NCBI RefSeq assembly: GCF_002236105.1
Contig: NZ_NIWU01000001.1
Location: 1,240,001 to 1,304,000 of the forward strand
Direction of reading: 5' to 3'
DNA from: Pseudomonas umsongensis
GTDB taxonomy: Bacteria > Pseudomonadota > Gammaproteobacteria > Pseudomonadales > Pseudomonadaceae
Length of the DNA stretch: 64,000 nt
Part shown: piece after piece, positions 51,919 through 61,294 of the stretch
Numbering within the stretch: the first letter of the stretch is position 1
Layout of the letters: each line of letters begins with the position of its first letter
Position numbers and translations under genes: made by a program
The notes under the pieces: model-generated
What the model saw: only the letters and a program-made list of their open reading frames with translations
Databases searched by the model: none
What the model was told of the DNA's origin: nothing

Positions 51919-52019
51919 TGTAGGAGCGAGCATGCTCGCGATGGTGGTCAACGATGACGCGGGGCACCAGATACCCCTCGTTGTCCTTGAGTCCATCGCG
52001 AGCATGCTCGCTCCTACAC
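51919..52019. repeat. REP-type inverted pair
   Basis: TGTAGGAGCGAGCATGCTCGCGATGG and its mirrored copy CATCGCGAGCATGCTCGCTCCTACA are separated by about 50 bases. It lies between two convergent genes (51894 and 52027). Confidence 0.85.
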
Positions 52020-52026
52020 AGGGGGA

Positions 52027-52518
52027 TTAAAGCGGCTTGATCCAGAACATCATGCGCCCGTGCGCCGGATCGAACTCTCCCGGGGCAAAGCCGAACCTGG
52101 TGTAGGACGCCTGCGCCGGCCCATTGCCTTCCAGCACCTCAAGGGTGATCTTGCAGCAGCCGCGCTGGCGAGCGATGTCCTCGACCTTGTGCAGCATCCG
52201 CTGGCTCAGACCCAAGCCGCGAAACTTCGGCACCACCGCCACGTCGTGCACGTTGACCAATGGCCGACAGGCAAAGGTCGAAAACCCTTCAAAGCAATTG
52301 ATCAACCCGGCCGGTTCGCCGCCCACGAAGGCCAGCACGCTGAACGCATGGGGGCGCTTGGCCAATTCAGCCGGCAGATGCTCCAGCACTGTGGCAGGAA
52401 GAGAATGACCACCCCCCATTGGATCTTCGGCGTAACTGTTCAATACCAGGCAGATCGCCTCGGCATGTACCGGATTGGTATAGCTGGCTTGAAGCACAAG
52501 AATTTCTGCGGAATCCAT
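52027..52518 (-). CDS. GNAT-family N-acetyltransferase
   Basis: A 163-residue acetyltransferase. The acetyl-CoA-binding motif A is VVPKFRGLGLSQRMLHKVED, preceded by the strand VNVHDVAVV. Other segments are AKRPHAFSVLAFVGGEPAG and ITLEVLEGNGPAQASYTRFGF, the latter a motif B feature. ATG 52518 has GAGG seven bases upstream; ATG 52524 is a slightly longer option. The substrate is unknown; no neighbouring gene suggests it. Confidence 0.85.
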   Translation of the reverse strand: MDSAEILVLQASYTNPVHAEAICLVLNSYAEDPMGGGHSLPATVLEHLPAELAKRPHAFSVLAFVGGEPAGLINCFEGFSTFACRPLVNVHDVAVVPKFRGLGLSQRMLHKVEDIARQRGCCKITLEVLEGNGPAQASYTRFGFAPGEFDPAHGRMMFWIKPL

Positions 52519-52601
52519 TTCCATCCTCGATCACATGAAGTAGTACCGGTGCGTAATTGGCATCGGAGTGCGACCCTATCCTGAGCGTCATGTGTGTTGC
52601 A

Positions 52602-52656
52602 AGATCAAAAGGCCGCAGCCTTCGGCAGCGCCTGCAGAGGCTGCGATCTTTTGATT
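52602..52656. repeat. Degenerate copy of the GATCTTTTGAT hairpin repeat
   Basis: AGATCAAAAGGCCGCAGCC...GGCTGCGATCTTTTGATTT is a shortened copy of the element at 5303 and 15355, with a damaged left arm. It follows directly after the dinB-like gene stop and probably terminates it. Confidence 0.65.
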
Positions 52657-53238
52657 TCAATGCCCCCAGATCAACGCTTCGGTCCATCCCAGCTCGGCAA
52701 AATCCTCAGCCCGCAGGTGCGACTCGCCGGCACAGAAAAACTCGTCCAGCTGCGGCGGCTTCACCGAAGTCCCACTGAGCATCGCGTGCACCTGCCCGCG
52801 ATGATGAATCTGATGCTCGAAAAGATGCGACAGCAGGCGCAGGCGGCTGTCGTATTGCGGTGTATCCCGGGCAATGGTCACGATCTTGCCGAGGTCGACG
52901 TCGCGCATTTGTTCGCAGTAGGCGATCAATCGCCGGTCGACCTGCGCCTGTTCGCGCTTGAGGTCGACGGCCTGGGTAAACGGCTCGTCGTCCTTGAAGA
53001 ACACGTAGCAATCAGGATGAGGGTCGTCACCGCGCAACTCGCGCTCAAGGGCATCCACGTAAAACCAGTCGCAGGTCAGGATGTGGTTGAGGGTTGCGAT
53101 GATACTGGGAAAGAAGCTGACCCGGGGGGCCGCCAACGCCTCCTGGCTCAACTGACACCAGGCCTTGGCCAACCGGTGATTGGCCCAGGCATTCTGATAG
53201 GCCATGGTCAACAAATGGTGTGACAGAGGTTGATTCAT
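52657..53238 (-). CDS. DinB-family protein
   Basis: A 193-residue four-helix-bundle protein of the DinB/YfiT superfamily. It opens NQPLSHHLLTMAYQNAWANHRL and has the conserved His triad in TLNHILTCDWFYVDAL and LLSHLFEHQIHHRGQVHAML, which would bind a metal such as zinc or nickel. Many members are thiol-dependent transferases (mycothiol, bacillithiol or glutathione analogues); the reaction of this subgroup is unknown. ATG 53238 is chosen because AGGAGGC lies seven bases upstream. Confidence 0.83.
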   Translation of the reverse strand: MNQPLSHHLLTMAYQNAWANHRLAKAWCQLSQEALAAPRVSFFPSIIATLNHILTCDWFYVDALERELRGDDPHPDCYVFFKDDEPFTQAVDLKREQAQVDRRLIAYCEQMRDVDLGKIVTIARDTPQYDSRLRLLSHLFEHQIHHRGQVHAMLSGTSVKPPQLDEFFCAGESHLRAEDFAELGWTEALIWGH

Positions 53239-53256
53239 GTTCACGCCTCCTGGAAT

Positions 53257-54375
53257 TCACGCCTCGGCAAAACGTTGCAGCTGCATTTCCTGCAGGCGAC
53301 TGAGGGTGCGGCGGAACGGAAATTCCAGGTAGCCCTCAGTGTAAAGCGCGTCCATGGGCACCTGGGCTTCGAGGTACAGCGGCACTTTACGGTCGTAACA
53401 CTCGTCCACCAGCGCGATGAAACGCCGTACGCCATCATCGTGCACCGACAACTGCGGCAATTCCCGGTCGCCTGCCACCACGCGCTCGACCCCGTCCTCA
53501 GTGCCCCGGGCAATGCGCCCGGCGCGCTTTTGCGCGCTGAGGTTGGGCACGTCACCTAGAAGAATAGCGCTGAAGGTGTCGCACAGGGTCATGAAATCCA
53601 TCGCGGCAAAGGGCTGCTCGCAGAGGTCGGCATAACGGCACCAAAGCACGCTCTGGCTGGCCTGAACCACTTCCAGCGAACGGTAGCCGACCTTGATCGG
53701 CGCGCTGGAAACCGCTTGGCCCAGGGTCAGTACCTTGAATACGTCTGCCAGTGCACTGGGCTGACCGGGCGCCGCCACCCAGTAACGTTGCAAGCCCTGC
53801 CCCGGATGCAGGCGATGGTCTTCGCCGCCGTCCACCGCGATCACTTGCATGTGCTGCTTGATCGCGGCGATGGCCGGCGTGAAGCGATCGCGGTTGAAAC
53901 CGTCGGCGTACAACTGGTCCGGTGGCAGGTTGGAGGTGCAGACCACCACCACGCCCTGTTCAAACATCACCTGGAACAGGCGCCCGAGGATGATCGCGTC
54001 GCCGATGTCATTGACGAACAATTCGTCAAAGCACAGTACCCGCACTTCTTCGCTGAGTTCGCGGGCCAAGGCCTTCAATGGGTCGGCGGTACCGGTCAGC
54101 TGGAATGAACGCTGGTGCACCCAACCCATGAAATGGTGGAAATGCTGACGCCGGGCCGGCACCCGCAGGTTCTGGTAGAACTGGTCCATCAACCAGGTCT
54201 TGCCACGCCCGACCGGACCCCAGAGGTACACGCCCATCATCGGCCTGCGGCCTTCATGAAGCGCTTCATGGCACTTTTGCAGAGCCCAGACGGCATGTTC
54301 CTGGGCTTCGTCCTGGACGAAACCCTTCTGTTCGATCGCGTGCTGCCAGGCACTGAGGGGAGAGTCGACATTCAT
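53257..54375 (-). CDS. zapE: ZapE, AFG1-like cell division ATPase
   Basis: A 372-residue P-loop ATPase of the AFG1 family. Walker A is GVYLWGPVGRGKTWLMDQFY; Walker B is VRVLCFDELFVNDIGDA, with the sensor region VVCTSNLPPDQLYADG. ZapE binds the Z-ring and destabilises FtsZ polymers in an ATP-dependent way under stress and low oxygen in E. coli. It is alone, divergent from an aldo/keto reductase. ATG 54375 begins the conserved MNVDSPLSAW; the longer frame to 54408 is rejected. Its stop lies 18 bases from the dinB-like gene start. Confidence 0.92.
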   Translation of the reverse strand: MNVDSPLSAWQHAIEQKGFVQDEAQEHAVWALQKCHEALHEGRRPMMGVYLWGPVGRGKTWLMDQFYQNLRVPARRQHFHHFMGWVHQRSFQLTGTADPLKALARELSEEVRVLCFDELFVNDIGDAIILGRLFQVMFEQGVVVVCTSNLPPDQLYADGFNRDRFTPAIAAIKQHMQVIAVDGGEDHRLHPGQGLQRYWVAAPGQPSALADVFKVLTLGQAVSSAPIKVGYRSLEVVQASQSVLWCRYADLCEQPFAAMDFMTLCDTFSAILLGDVPNLSAQKRAGRIARGTEDGVERVVAGDRELPQLSVHDDGVRRFIALVDECYDRKVPLYLEAQVPMDALYTEGYLEFPFRRTLSRLQEMQLQRFAEA

Positions 54376-54467
54376 GCGCGGCAGTATGCCACCCGTCGAC
54401 AGCGTCATCTGTGAAATCTCACGCCGTTTGTGTGCTTTTCGCTAAAGGAAAATACGCCTTGACGGAA

Positions 54468-54487
54468 AATATGATTGGCATCATATT
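54468..54487. promoter_or_regulatory. Perfect operator-like dyad upstream of aldo/keto reductase
   Basis: AATATGAT-TGGC-ATCATATT is an eight-base perfect inverted repeat with a four-base spacer. TTGACG at 54459-54464 is a possible -35 just upstream, so the dyad would overlap the promoter spacer and -10 of the aldo/keto reductase gene. A bound repressor (TetR or MarR type) would block transcription. Confidence 0.55.
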
Positions 54488-54543
54488 TAATAGATGACAC
54501 ATAACATATAAATTATTCGAACGGCCCCTCAGGAGTCTCCCCC

Positions 54544-55596
54544 ATGCATTACAAAGTTTTCGGCCGTAAAACCGGCTTGCGGGTTTCCGAACTGGCGTTG
54601 GGTGCCGGCAACTTTGGCACCGGCTGGGGTCATGGTGCCGAGCGCGAAGAAGCCAAGCGGATCTTTGATGGTTACCTCGCCGCGGGCGGTAATTTCATCG
54701 ACACCGCCAACGGCTACCAAGCGGGCCAGTCGGAAGCCATGCTCAGCGAATTCATTGCAGTCGAACGCAACCATCTGGTCATCGCCAGTAAATACACGCT
54801 GGGCACGACGCCGGACGCCGGCATTTCCCACACCGGTAATAACCGCAAGAATATGGTTCGCGCCGTTGAAGAGAGCTTGAAGCAGCTGAAAACCGATCAC
54901 CTGGACCTGTTCTGGGCACACATGAGCGACGGCGTGACGCCGATGGAAGAGATCCTGCGCGGTTTCGACGACCTGGTGCGCGCCGGCAAGATCCATTACG
55001 CCGGGCTGTCGAACTTTCCGGCGTGGCGCATCGCCCGCGCCGACCTGTTGGCCGAAGTGCGCGGTTTTGCGCCGATTGCTGCGATCCAGGTCGAGTACAG
55101 CCTGGCCGAACGCAGCGCCGAACGCGAACAACTGCCCATGGCTGAAGCCCTGGGCCTGGCCGCGACCCTGTGGTCACCGCTGGGAGGAGGTTTTCTCACC
55201 GGCAAATACCGCACTGGCGATGGCGACAACCGCGCCAGCAAACTGGGGATGTTGGTTCACGCCGAGAAAAGCGCCCGCGAGACCGCCCTGCTCGATACCC
55301 TGCTGGCCGTCGCCACGGAGCTGGGCGCGAGCCCCACCCACGTGGCCATTGCCTGGTTGCGCGAACAAGCCAGGCGCTCGACCACCACGCTGATTCCGAT
55401 CCTGGGCTCGCGCACCCGTGAACAACTGGATGCAACCCTGGGGGCGTTGAACGTAGAACTGGACGAAGAGCATCTGGCGCGGCTCGACGGGGTCAGTGAT
55501 GTGCCCAAGGGCGTGCCGCACGAATCCATAGCCGGGTCGTTCGCGCGGTTCAGCGGGGGTGTAACCCTGGATCTACCGAAAATTCCGGTGGCCTGA
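54544..55596 (+). CDS. Aldo/keto reductase
   Basis: A 350-residue (alpha/beta)8 barrel NADPH oxidoreductase. It starts MHYKVFGRKTGLRVSELALGAG and contains the catalytic tetrad region: Asp and Tyr in FIDTANGYQAGQSE, Lys in LVIASKYTLG and His in LFWAHMSDG. IQVEYSLAERSAEREQLP and LIPILGSRTREQLD bind the cofactor phosphate. Members of this subfamily reduce various aldehydes and ketones. An operator-like dyad upstream suggests induction by an unknown signal. AGGAGTCTCCCCC precedes the start. Confidence 0.92.
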   Translation: MHYKVFGRKTGLRVSELALGAGNFGTGWGHGAEREEAKRIFDGYLAAGGNFIDTANGYQAGQSEAMLSEFIAVERNHLVIASKYTLGTTPDAGISHTGNNRKNMVRAVEESLKQLKTDHLDLFWAHMSDGVTPMEEILRGFDDLVRAGKIHYAGLSNFPAWRIARADLLAEVRGFAPIAAIQVEYSLAERSAEREQLPMAEALGLAATLWSPLGGGFLTGKYRTGDGDNRASKLGMLVHAEKSARETALLDTLLAVATELGASPTHVAIAWLREQARRSTTTLIPILGSRTREQLDATLGALNVELDEEHLARLDGVSDVPKGVPHESIAGSFARFSGGVTLDLPKIPVA

Positions 55597-55620
55597 CACC
55601 GCCCCCTGTAGGAGCGTGTG

Positions 55621-56580
55621 TTACAGATCGAGCTTATGTTTCGCCGCATACAGGCACAGCATCTCCATCGCCAGCGTCGCCGCCGCCAATGAAGTGATGT
55701 CCGCATTGTCGTAGGCCGGCGCCACCTCCACCACATCCATGCCCACCAGGTTGATCCCGCGCAAGCCGCCGAGGATTTCCAGCGCCTGCACGGTACTCAA
55801 GCCACCACACACCGGGGTGCCGGTGCCCGGTGCGAACGCCGGGTCGAGACAATCGATGTCGAACGTCAGGTACACCGGGTTGTCGCCGACCCTTGCACGA
55901 ATGGCCTCGACGATCGCATCGACGCCACGCCGGTGCACCTGCCGCGCGTCCAGCACCGCAAAGCCCTGGTGATCATCGTTGGTGGTGCGTAAACCGATCT
56001 GCACCGAACGTGACGGATCGACCAGTCCTTCCTTGGCCGCATGCCAGAACATGGTGCCGTGGTCGATGCGCTTGCCCTCTTCGTCCGGCCAGGTATCGCT
56101 GTGAGCGTCGAAGTGAATCAGCGACAGCGCACCATGCTTGCGCGCATGGGCCTTGAGCAGCGGATAGGTGATGAAATGGTCGCCGCCGAAGGTCAGCATG
56201 GCACTGCCCGCATCGAGGATGTGCTCGGCATGGGCTTCGATACGTTCGGGAGTCGACTGCGGCGAACCGTAGTCGAAGTCGCAGTCACCGAAGTCGACCA
56301 CCGCCAGATGATCGAATGGGTCGAAGGTCCACGGCCAGTGGCGCTCCCAGGCGATCCCGGTGGACGCGGCACGGATTCCCCGGGGTCCGAAGCGGGCGCC
56401 GGGGCGGTTGCTGGTCGCGGTGTCGAACGGCACGCCGCTGACCGCGACGTCGACGCCGCGCAAGTCGCGGCTGTAGCGTCGACGCATGAAACTTGTGATG
56501 CCGGCATAGGTGCTTTCGGCGGCGGTTCCATAAAGGCTGTCACGGGTGATGGCCTGGTCGTTCTGCAGGGGGACGTCCAT
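55621..56580 (-). CDS. Agmatinase-type ureohydrolase
   Basis: A 319-residue member of the arginase superfamily. The two manganese-binding motifs are TFGGDHFITYPLL and HFDAHSDTW, and TFDIDCLDPAFAPGTGTP carries the remaining metal ligands. Agmatinases yield putrescine and urea; the family also includes guanidinobutyrase and related guanidino acid hydrolases, so the exact substrate is not proven. It precedes, in the same direction, no polyamine gene, but the gene before it (56594) encodes a polyamine-binding protein, 13 bases away, supporting agmatine/putrescine use. Confidence 0.88.
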   Translation of the reverse strand: MDVPLQNDQAITRDSLYGTAAESTYAGITSFMRRRYSRDLRGVDVAVSGVPFDTATSNRPGARFGPRGIRAASTGIAWERHWPWTFDPFDHLAVVDFGDCDFDYGSPQSTPERIEAHAEHILDAGSAMLTFGGDHFITYPLLKAHARKHGALSLIHFDAHSDTWPDEEGKRIDHGTMFWHAAKEGLVDPSRSVQIGLRTTNDDHQGFAVLDARQVHRRGVDAIVEAIRARVGDNPVYLTFDIDCLDPAFAPGTGTPVCGGLSTVQALEILGGLRGINLVGMDVVEVAPAYDNADITSLAAATLAMEMLCLYAAKHKLDL

Positions 56581-56593
56581 TGAAGGTTCCTTG

Positions 56594-57685
56594 TTATTGG
56601 CGGCTACGGAAAGTGGTCCACACGCGGGTACGCTGGCGCATGTCCTTGAGGTTCATGCTGCGGTCGGCGTACAGGCGCTGACGGATGTCGGCGGGTGGAA
56701 ATATGTCCGGGTCGCTGCGCACCGCCTCGTCGACCAGCGGCGTCGCGGCCTGGTTGGCGGTGGCGAAGAACAGTGTGTTGGTAAGCGCGGCGACGGACTC
56801 GGGGCGCAACATGAATTCGATGAATTGGCGCGCGGCTTCCGGGTGTGGCGCATCCTTGGGGATCGCCAGGTTGTCCTGCCAAACCAGGGTGCCTTCCTTG
56901 GGAATCCGATAGGCGATTTCATAGGGCTTGTTGGCTTTGCGCGCCTGATCGGCAGCCATGCTGGCATCACCGTTGTAAGCCAGGGCCAGGCAGACGCTGC
57001 CGTTGGCCAGGTCGTTGATCTGCCGGCCGCTTGCGACATACAGCACCGAAGGCTGTAGTTGATGCAGCAGCGCTTGCGCCGCGTCGAGATCTTTCTTGTC
57101 GGTGCTGTAGGGGTCCTTGCCCAGGTAATGCAATGCCAGGCCGATCACTTCCTGCGGCGAGTCGATGATCGCAATGCCGCAGTCCTTGAGCTTGCTGGCG
57201 TACTCGGGTTTGAACAGCAGGTCCAGGCTGTTGAGCGGCACGTTCGGCAGGCGTTTGTGCAGCGCCTCGATATTCATCCCCAACCCCAGGGTGCCCCAAG
57301 TGTAGGGCACGCCATATTGATTGCCGGGATCAACCGCAGCGAGTTTCTCCAGCAAGTCCGGATCAAGATTGGCGTAGCCCTTCAAGCCTTCGTGGGCGAT
57401 GGCTTGCAACGCACCGGCCGCCAGGCCACGGGCCAGGACACTGGACGACGGCACCACCACGTCATAGCCACTGCCGCCGGTGAGCAATTTGGTTTCCAGC
57501 ACTTCCGGCGCGTCAAACGTGTCGTAGCGCACGTGAATACCGGTTTCCTGTTCAAAGCGCTGCAGGGTTTCGGGCGCGACGTAATCGGCCCAACTGTACA
57601 GATTGACGACTTTGTCCTCGGCCTGAGCCGCGGTGGCCATGGCAAGGAACAGCGCGGGAACACACAGCTTGAATAGGCAATTCAT
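56594..57685 (-). CDS. Periplasmic polyamine-binding protein (PotD/PotF family)
   Basis: A 363-residue solute-binding protein with a signal peptide (CLFKLCVPALFLAMATAAQA). It has the PotF pattern: VVNLYSWADYVAPETLQRFE near the N-terminus, DAPEVLETKLLTGGSGYDVV, GTLGLGMNIEAL and NGDASMAADQARKANK, with Trp/Tyr/Asp residues that line the polyamine site. ATG 57685 begins the signal peptide. No permease or ATPase gene is adjacent, so it must use a transporter encoded elsewhere or act as a sensor. It shares a direction with the agmatinase gene and is divergent from a LysR regulator. Confidence 0.88.
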   Translation of the reverse strand: MNCLFKLCVPALFLAMATAAQAEDKVVNLYSWADYVAPETLQRFEQETGIHVRYDTFDAPEVLETKLLTGGSGYDVVVPSSSVLARGLAAGALQAIAHEGLKGYANLDPDLLEKLAAVDPGNQYGVPYTWGTLGLGMNIEALHKRLPNVPLNSLDLLFKPEYASKLKDCGIAIIDSPQEVIGLALHYLGKDPYSTDKKDLDAAQALLHQLQPSVLYVASGRQINDLANGSVCLALAYNGDASMAADQARKANKPYEIAYRIPKEGTLVWQDNLAIPKDAPHPEAARQFIEFMLRPESVAALTNTLFFATANQAATPLVDEAVRSDPDIFPPADIRQRLYADRSMNLKDMRQRTRVWTTFRSRQ

Positions 57686-57786
57686 GACCAACACCTGACC
57701 GGGGGAAGTGGATGCAGGATGCGCCGTCGATTACATTGGTAAAATATAAAGATTGTTAACCTGACATTATCCCGGAGTAATGCTTG

Positions 57787-58680
57787 ATGCTCGGTCAACT
57801 GCATGACCTGGACCTTCAATTGCTGCGCCTGTTTGTCAGCGTCGTCGAGTGCGGTGGCTTCAGCGCAGCCCAGGGTGAACTGGGCCTGAGCCAGTCGAGC
57901 ATCAGCCAGCAAATGGCCCGGCTGGAGACCCGTCTCGGCTATCGCTTGTGCAGCCGTGGCAAGGGTGGCTTTCGGATCACGCCCAAAGGCGAACAATTGC
58001 TTAGTGCGACGCGCAGCCTGTTCCAGTCCATCGAGGCGTTTCGTCACCAGTCCAACGGCGTGGCCGGGCGCTTGATCGGCGAGGTGCGCCTGGGCTTGTC
58101 CGAAGCGCTCGACCAATCGGTGCTGCAGCGGGTGGCCGAAGCGATCCGGCGCTTTCGCGAGCGTGACGAATCGGTGCGCATCGAGTTGATGAGCGCCATG
58201 CCCGGCGACATGGAGCGCTTGCTGTTGCAGCAGCGGCTGGACCTGGCCATCGGCTATTTCTCGCAGATCCAGAGCGCGTTTGACTACCGCGAGCTGTTTA
58301 CCGAAACCCAGCACCTGTATTGCGCCGTTGGCCATCCCTTGTTCACCGACGAGGCGCCGGATGACCAGGCGCTCCAGGCATGCGACCGGGTCGATCACCC
58401 CTACCGCTTCCTGCGCAGCGACGAACCCTTTCAAGGCAAGGTCTGCTCGGCGCGCTCGGAGCAGGTCGAAGGCACCCTCGCCTTTATCCTGTCTGGCAAG
58501 CATGTGGGATATCTGCCCAGTCATTTCGCCCGCAGTTGGGAGGACAAGGGTTTGCTGCGGCCAGTACGTCGCGACGACTTGAGTTTCGAGGTGGCGTTTC
58601 ACCTTGCTCGCCATCGCGCGCAGGTACCGGGGGATGCGCAGAAGGCGTTTGAAGAGGACCTGCTCGCGGCGTTTGCCTGA
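57787..58680 (+). CDS. LysR-type regulator, probable control of agmatinase/polyamine genes
   Basis: A 297-residue LysR protein. The DNA-binding domain (about 1-65) has LQLLRLFVSVVECGGFSAAQ and SQSSISQQMARLETRLGYRL; the effector domain starts near residue 92 (IGEVRLGLSEALDQSVL). It is divergent from the polyamine-binding protein and agmatinase operon with 101 bases between starts, the classic arrangement for control of that operon. GGAG is about 11 bases before ATG 57787; a TTG three bases upstream is an alternative start. Confidence 0.9.
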   Translation: MLGQLHDLDLQLLRLFVSVVECGGFSAAQGELGLSQSSISQQMARLETRLGYRLCSRGKGGFRITPKGEQLLSATRSLFQSIEAFRHQSNGVAGRLIGEVRLGLSEALDQSVLQRVAEAIRRFRERDESVRIELMSAMPGDMERLLLQQRLDLAIGYFSQIQSAFDYRELFTETQHLYCAVGHPLFTDEAPDDQALQACDRVDHPYRFLRSDEPFQGKVCSARSEQVEGTLAFILSGKHVGYLPSHFARSWEDKGLLRPVRRDDLSFEVAFHLARHRAQVPGDAQKAFEEDLLAAFA

Positions 58681-58706
58681 ACACTCTGTGCCTTGGGTAT
58701 GTATCC

Positions 58707-58734
58707 GTGGCGAGGGGATAAATCCCCTCGCCAC
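58707..58734. terminator. Hairpin downstream of the LysR gene
   Basis: GTGGCGAGGGGA-TAAA-TCCCCTCGCCAC is a perfect 12-base stem with a four-base loop, 26 bases after the LysR stop. No long T run follows; a GTGGCGAGGGG-class Pseudomonas repeat. Confidence 0.6.
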
Positions 58735-58869
58735 AGATAAATCCACCCACCACAGATGAATGCCCTCACTACGGGATTGGGACAATCCCGAGTTTCTGTT
58801 TCAAAGTCTTTCTGGCATCCTGCGCCTCCATTTTCTGACCCGGCCCCGCCTCCCGGCACATAAACCACC

Positions 58870-60297
58870 ATGACTTCCCCTGAAAAAACCCCGCGCCACA
58901 GTGACCTGCTCTACGGCCTCGACGACCGCCCGCACCTCACCGCCACGGTGTTCGCCGCGCTGCAGCACGTGCTCGCCAGCTTCGTCGGGATCATTACCCC
59001 GACACTGATCATGGGCAGTGCCCTGGGCTTGCAGAGCGAAATCCCCTACCTGATCAGCATGGCGCTGTTCGTCTCGGGCCTGGGCACTTTCGTCCAGGCC
59101 CGGCGCTTCGGTCCGGTGGGCTCGGGCCTGTTGTGCCTGCAAGGCACCAGTTTCTCGTTCATCAGCGTCATCCTCAGTGCCGGTTTCATGGTCAAGGCCC
59201 GGGGCGGCGGCACCGATGAAATCCTTTCGACGATCTTCGGCGTGTGCTTCTTCGCCGCCTTCATCGAAGTGGTGTTGAGCCAGTTCATTGGCAAGCTGCG
59301 GATGCTGATCACCCCGGTCGTGACCGGCACCATCATCACCCTGATGGGCCTGTCGTTGATCAAGGTCGCCATGACCGACATCGCTGGCGGCTTCGGCGCC
59401 CCCGACCTCGGCGCGGCCAGTCACCTGGGCCTGGCAGCCCTGGTGCTCGGCACCATCGTGATATTGAACCGGGTGGACGTGCCGTTCCTGCGCCTGGGTG
59501 CGATTGTCATCGGCCTGACCCTCGGCTACGCCGTCGCCTGGATGCTGGGCCACGTCGATTTCGCCAGCTTGCCGGCCGTGCCGCTGATGAGCGTGCCGGT
59601 ACCGTTCAAGTATGGCTTTGCCTTCGACTGGGTGGCGTTCGTCCCGGTGGCGGTAATTTTCCTGGTGTCGCCGCTGGAAGCGGCCGGTGACCTGACCGCC
59701 AACTCGATGATTTCCCGTCAACCGGTCAAAGGCCCGGTCTACATTCGCCGAATCAAATCCGGGCTGCTCGCCGACGGCCTCAACTCAGCCATGGCCGCGG
59801 TGTTCAACAGCATGCCGATGGTGACCTTCGCGCAGAACAACGGGGTGATCCAGCTGACCGGCGTGGCCAGCCGCTACGTGGCGTTTTTCATTGCCGGCCT
59901 GTTGGTGCTGCTGGGGCTGTTCCCGATGATCGGCGCCGTGCTGCAGCTGATGCCCAAGCCGGTGCTCGGCGGTGCTGAACTGGTGATGTTCGGCACCGTC
60001 GCCGTGGCCGGGATCAAGATCCTCGCCGAAGCCGGATTGCATCGACGCAACATGCTGATCGTGGCGATTTCCATCGGCATGGGCCTGGGTGTGGCGGCCG
60101 TGCCGGAAGTGTTGCGCGAGCTACCCAAGGCGCTGCATAACATCTTCGAATCGCCGATTACCGTCGGCGCGTTGTGCGCTATCGTGCTGAACATCTTCCT
60201 GCCGGAGGAATTCATCGAGCTGGAAGAAGACGATTTCGATCCGGAAGCCTCGATCCTCCAGGTCATGGAAAACCCGGAGGTGCCGGTCAAGTGTTGA
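58870..60297 (+). CDS. NCS2-family nucleobase permease
   Basis: A 475-residue membrane protein with about fourteen helices, NCS2/UapA-type. Markers are [20 protein letters not shown] near the N-terminus, the signature [33 protein letters not shown], and the motif region [21 protein letters not shown] with the Asn-rich NNG of the substrate site. It moves xanthine, uric acid or uracil with protons. The C-terminal tail ([18 protein letters not shown]) is acidic. The stop overlaps the 3' end of the convergent nitrilase gene by eleven bases. Confidence 0.9.
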   Translation: MTSPEKTPRHSDLLYGLDDRPHLTATVFAALQHVLASFVGIITPTLIMGSALGLQSEIPYLISMALFVSGLGTFVQARRFGPVGSGLLCLQGTSFSFISVILSAGFMVKARGGGTDEILSTIFGVCFFAAFIEVVLSQFIGKLRMLITPVVTGTIITLMGLSLIKVAMTDIAGGFGAPDLGAASHLGLAALVLGTIVILNRVDVPFLRLGAIVIGLTLGYAVAWMLGHVDFASLPAVPLMSVPVPFKYGFAFDWVAFVPVAVIFLVSPLEAAGDLTANSMISRQPVKGPVYIRRIKSGLLADGLNSAMAAVFNSMPMVTFAQNNGVIQLTGVASRYVAFFIAGLLVLLGLFPMIGAVLQLMPKPVLGGAELVMFGTVAVAGIKILAEAGLHRRNMLIVAISIGMGLGVAAVPEVLRELPKALHNIFESPITVGALCAIVLNIFLPEEFIELEEDDFDPEASILQVMENPEVPVKC

Positions 60298-61210
60298 ACC
60301 TGACGCCGGGTTTGGCACGCTCATCCACGGTCAACTCGAACACGTCGGGGCGCGCGTAATGACCGACGACGTCGTAGTCGTAACGCGCGCGGATCAGGTC
60401 GTCGGTGTCGATTTGGGCGGTGAGTAATCCGCGCCCTCCCCGCAGCGGCCCGGCGAGTATGTCCCCCATCGGCCCGACGATCACGCTGCCACCGGCAATC
60501 AACGGACGGTCCTCCGGCCAATGGGGGATCTCCACGCCCAGGGCCTGCGGTGAGTCCTGGACCTGACAGGCGCTGACCACGAAGCAACGCCCTTCATGGG
60601 CGATGTGGCGCATGCTCACCTGCCACATCTCCCGCTCGTCCACCGTGGGTGCGCACCACACCTCCACGCCTTTGGCGTACATCGCGGTGCGCAACAGCGG
60701 CATCATGTTTTCCCAGCACACCACCGCGCCGATCCGCCCTGCCTGGCTGTCGATCACCGGTAAGGTCGAGCCATCACCCTTGCCCCAGATCAGCCGTTCG
60801 GTGCCCGTGGGCATCAGCTTTCGGTGTTTGGCGACCAGTCCAGCCTGCGGATCGAAATACAGCGCGGTGCAGTACAAGGTGCTGCCAGCGCGCTCGATCA
60901 CACCAATGACCAGATTGGCCCCGGTGCGCGCCGACAGCCCCGCCAGCGCTTCGGTTTCCGCGCCAGGCACATCGATGGCGTTGGCGAAATATCGGGCAAA
61001 TGCTTCCCGGCCTTCCGGCAGTCGGTAACCCAGTTGCGTGCCGAACCCCTCGCCCTTCGGGTAACCACCCAGCAACGCTTCGGGCATGACCACCAACGCC
61101 GCACCGGCTTCAAGGATGGCATTTTCGTACGAGAGAATCTGCTCCAGGGTCTCGGCCTTGCCGCCGGGTAGAGCGCCGATTTGCAGTGCTGCAACGATTG
61201 ACTTGGGCAT
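60287..61210 (-). CDS. Nitrilase-superfamily carbon-nitrogen hydrolase
   Basis: A 307-residue nitrilase. The catalytic triad is readable: Glu44 in [14 protein letters not shown], Lys131 in [17 protein letters not shown] and Cys165 in [28 protein letters not shown] and ENMMPL are typical of true nitrilases rather than amidases. It hydrolyses a nitrile to a carboxylic acid and ammonia; whether the substrate is aliphatic, aryl or cyanide-derived cannot be told. It is divergent from a LysR regulator (61295), 84 bases apart, and overlaps the NCS2 permease end to end. Confidence 0.9.
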   Translation of the reverse strand: MPKSIVAALQIGALPGGKAETLEQILSYENAILEAGAALVVMPEALLGGYPKGEGFGTQLGYRLPEGREAFARYFANAIDVPGAETEALAGLSARTGANLVIGVIERAGSTLYCTALYFDPQAGLVAKHRKLMPTGTERLIWGKGDGSTLPVIDSQAGRIGAVVCWENMMPLLRTAMYAKGVEVWCAPTVDEREMWQVSMRHIAHEGRCFVVSACQVQDSPQALGVEIPHWPEDRPLIAGGSVIVGPMGDILAGPLRGGRGLLTAQIDTDDLIRARYDYDVVGHYARPDVFELTVDERAKPGVRFNT

Positions 61211-61294
61211 TGCCGTAACTCCATTCGAATCGGGTGTTGCTCATTCTCAGGCGCTACCGGATCATGAATAAAGCCCTGTTCACTGCTGAATGAT

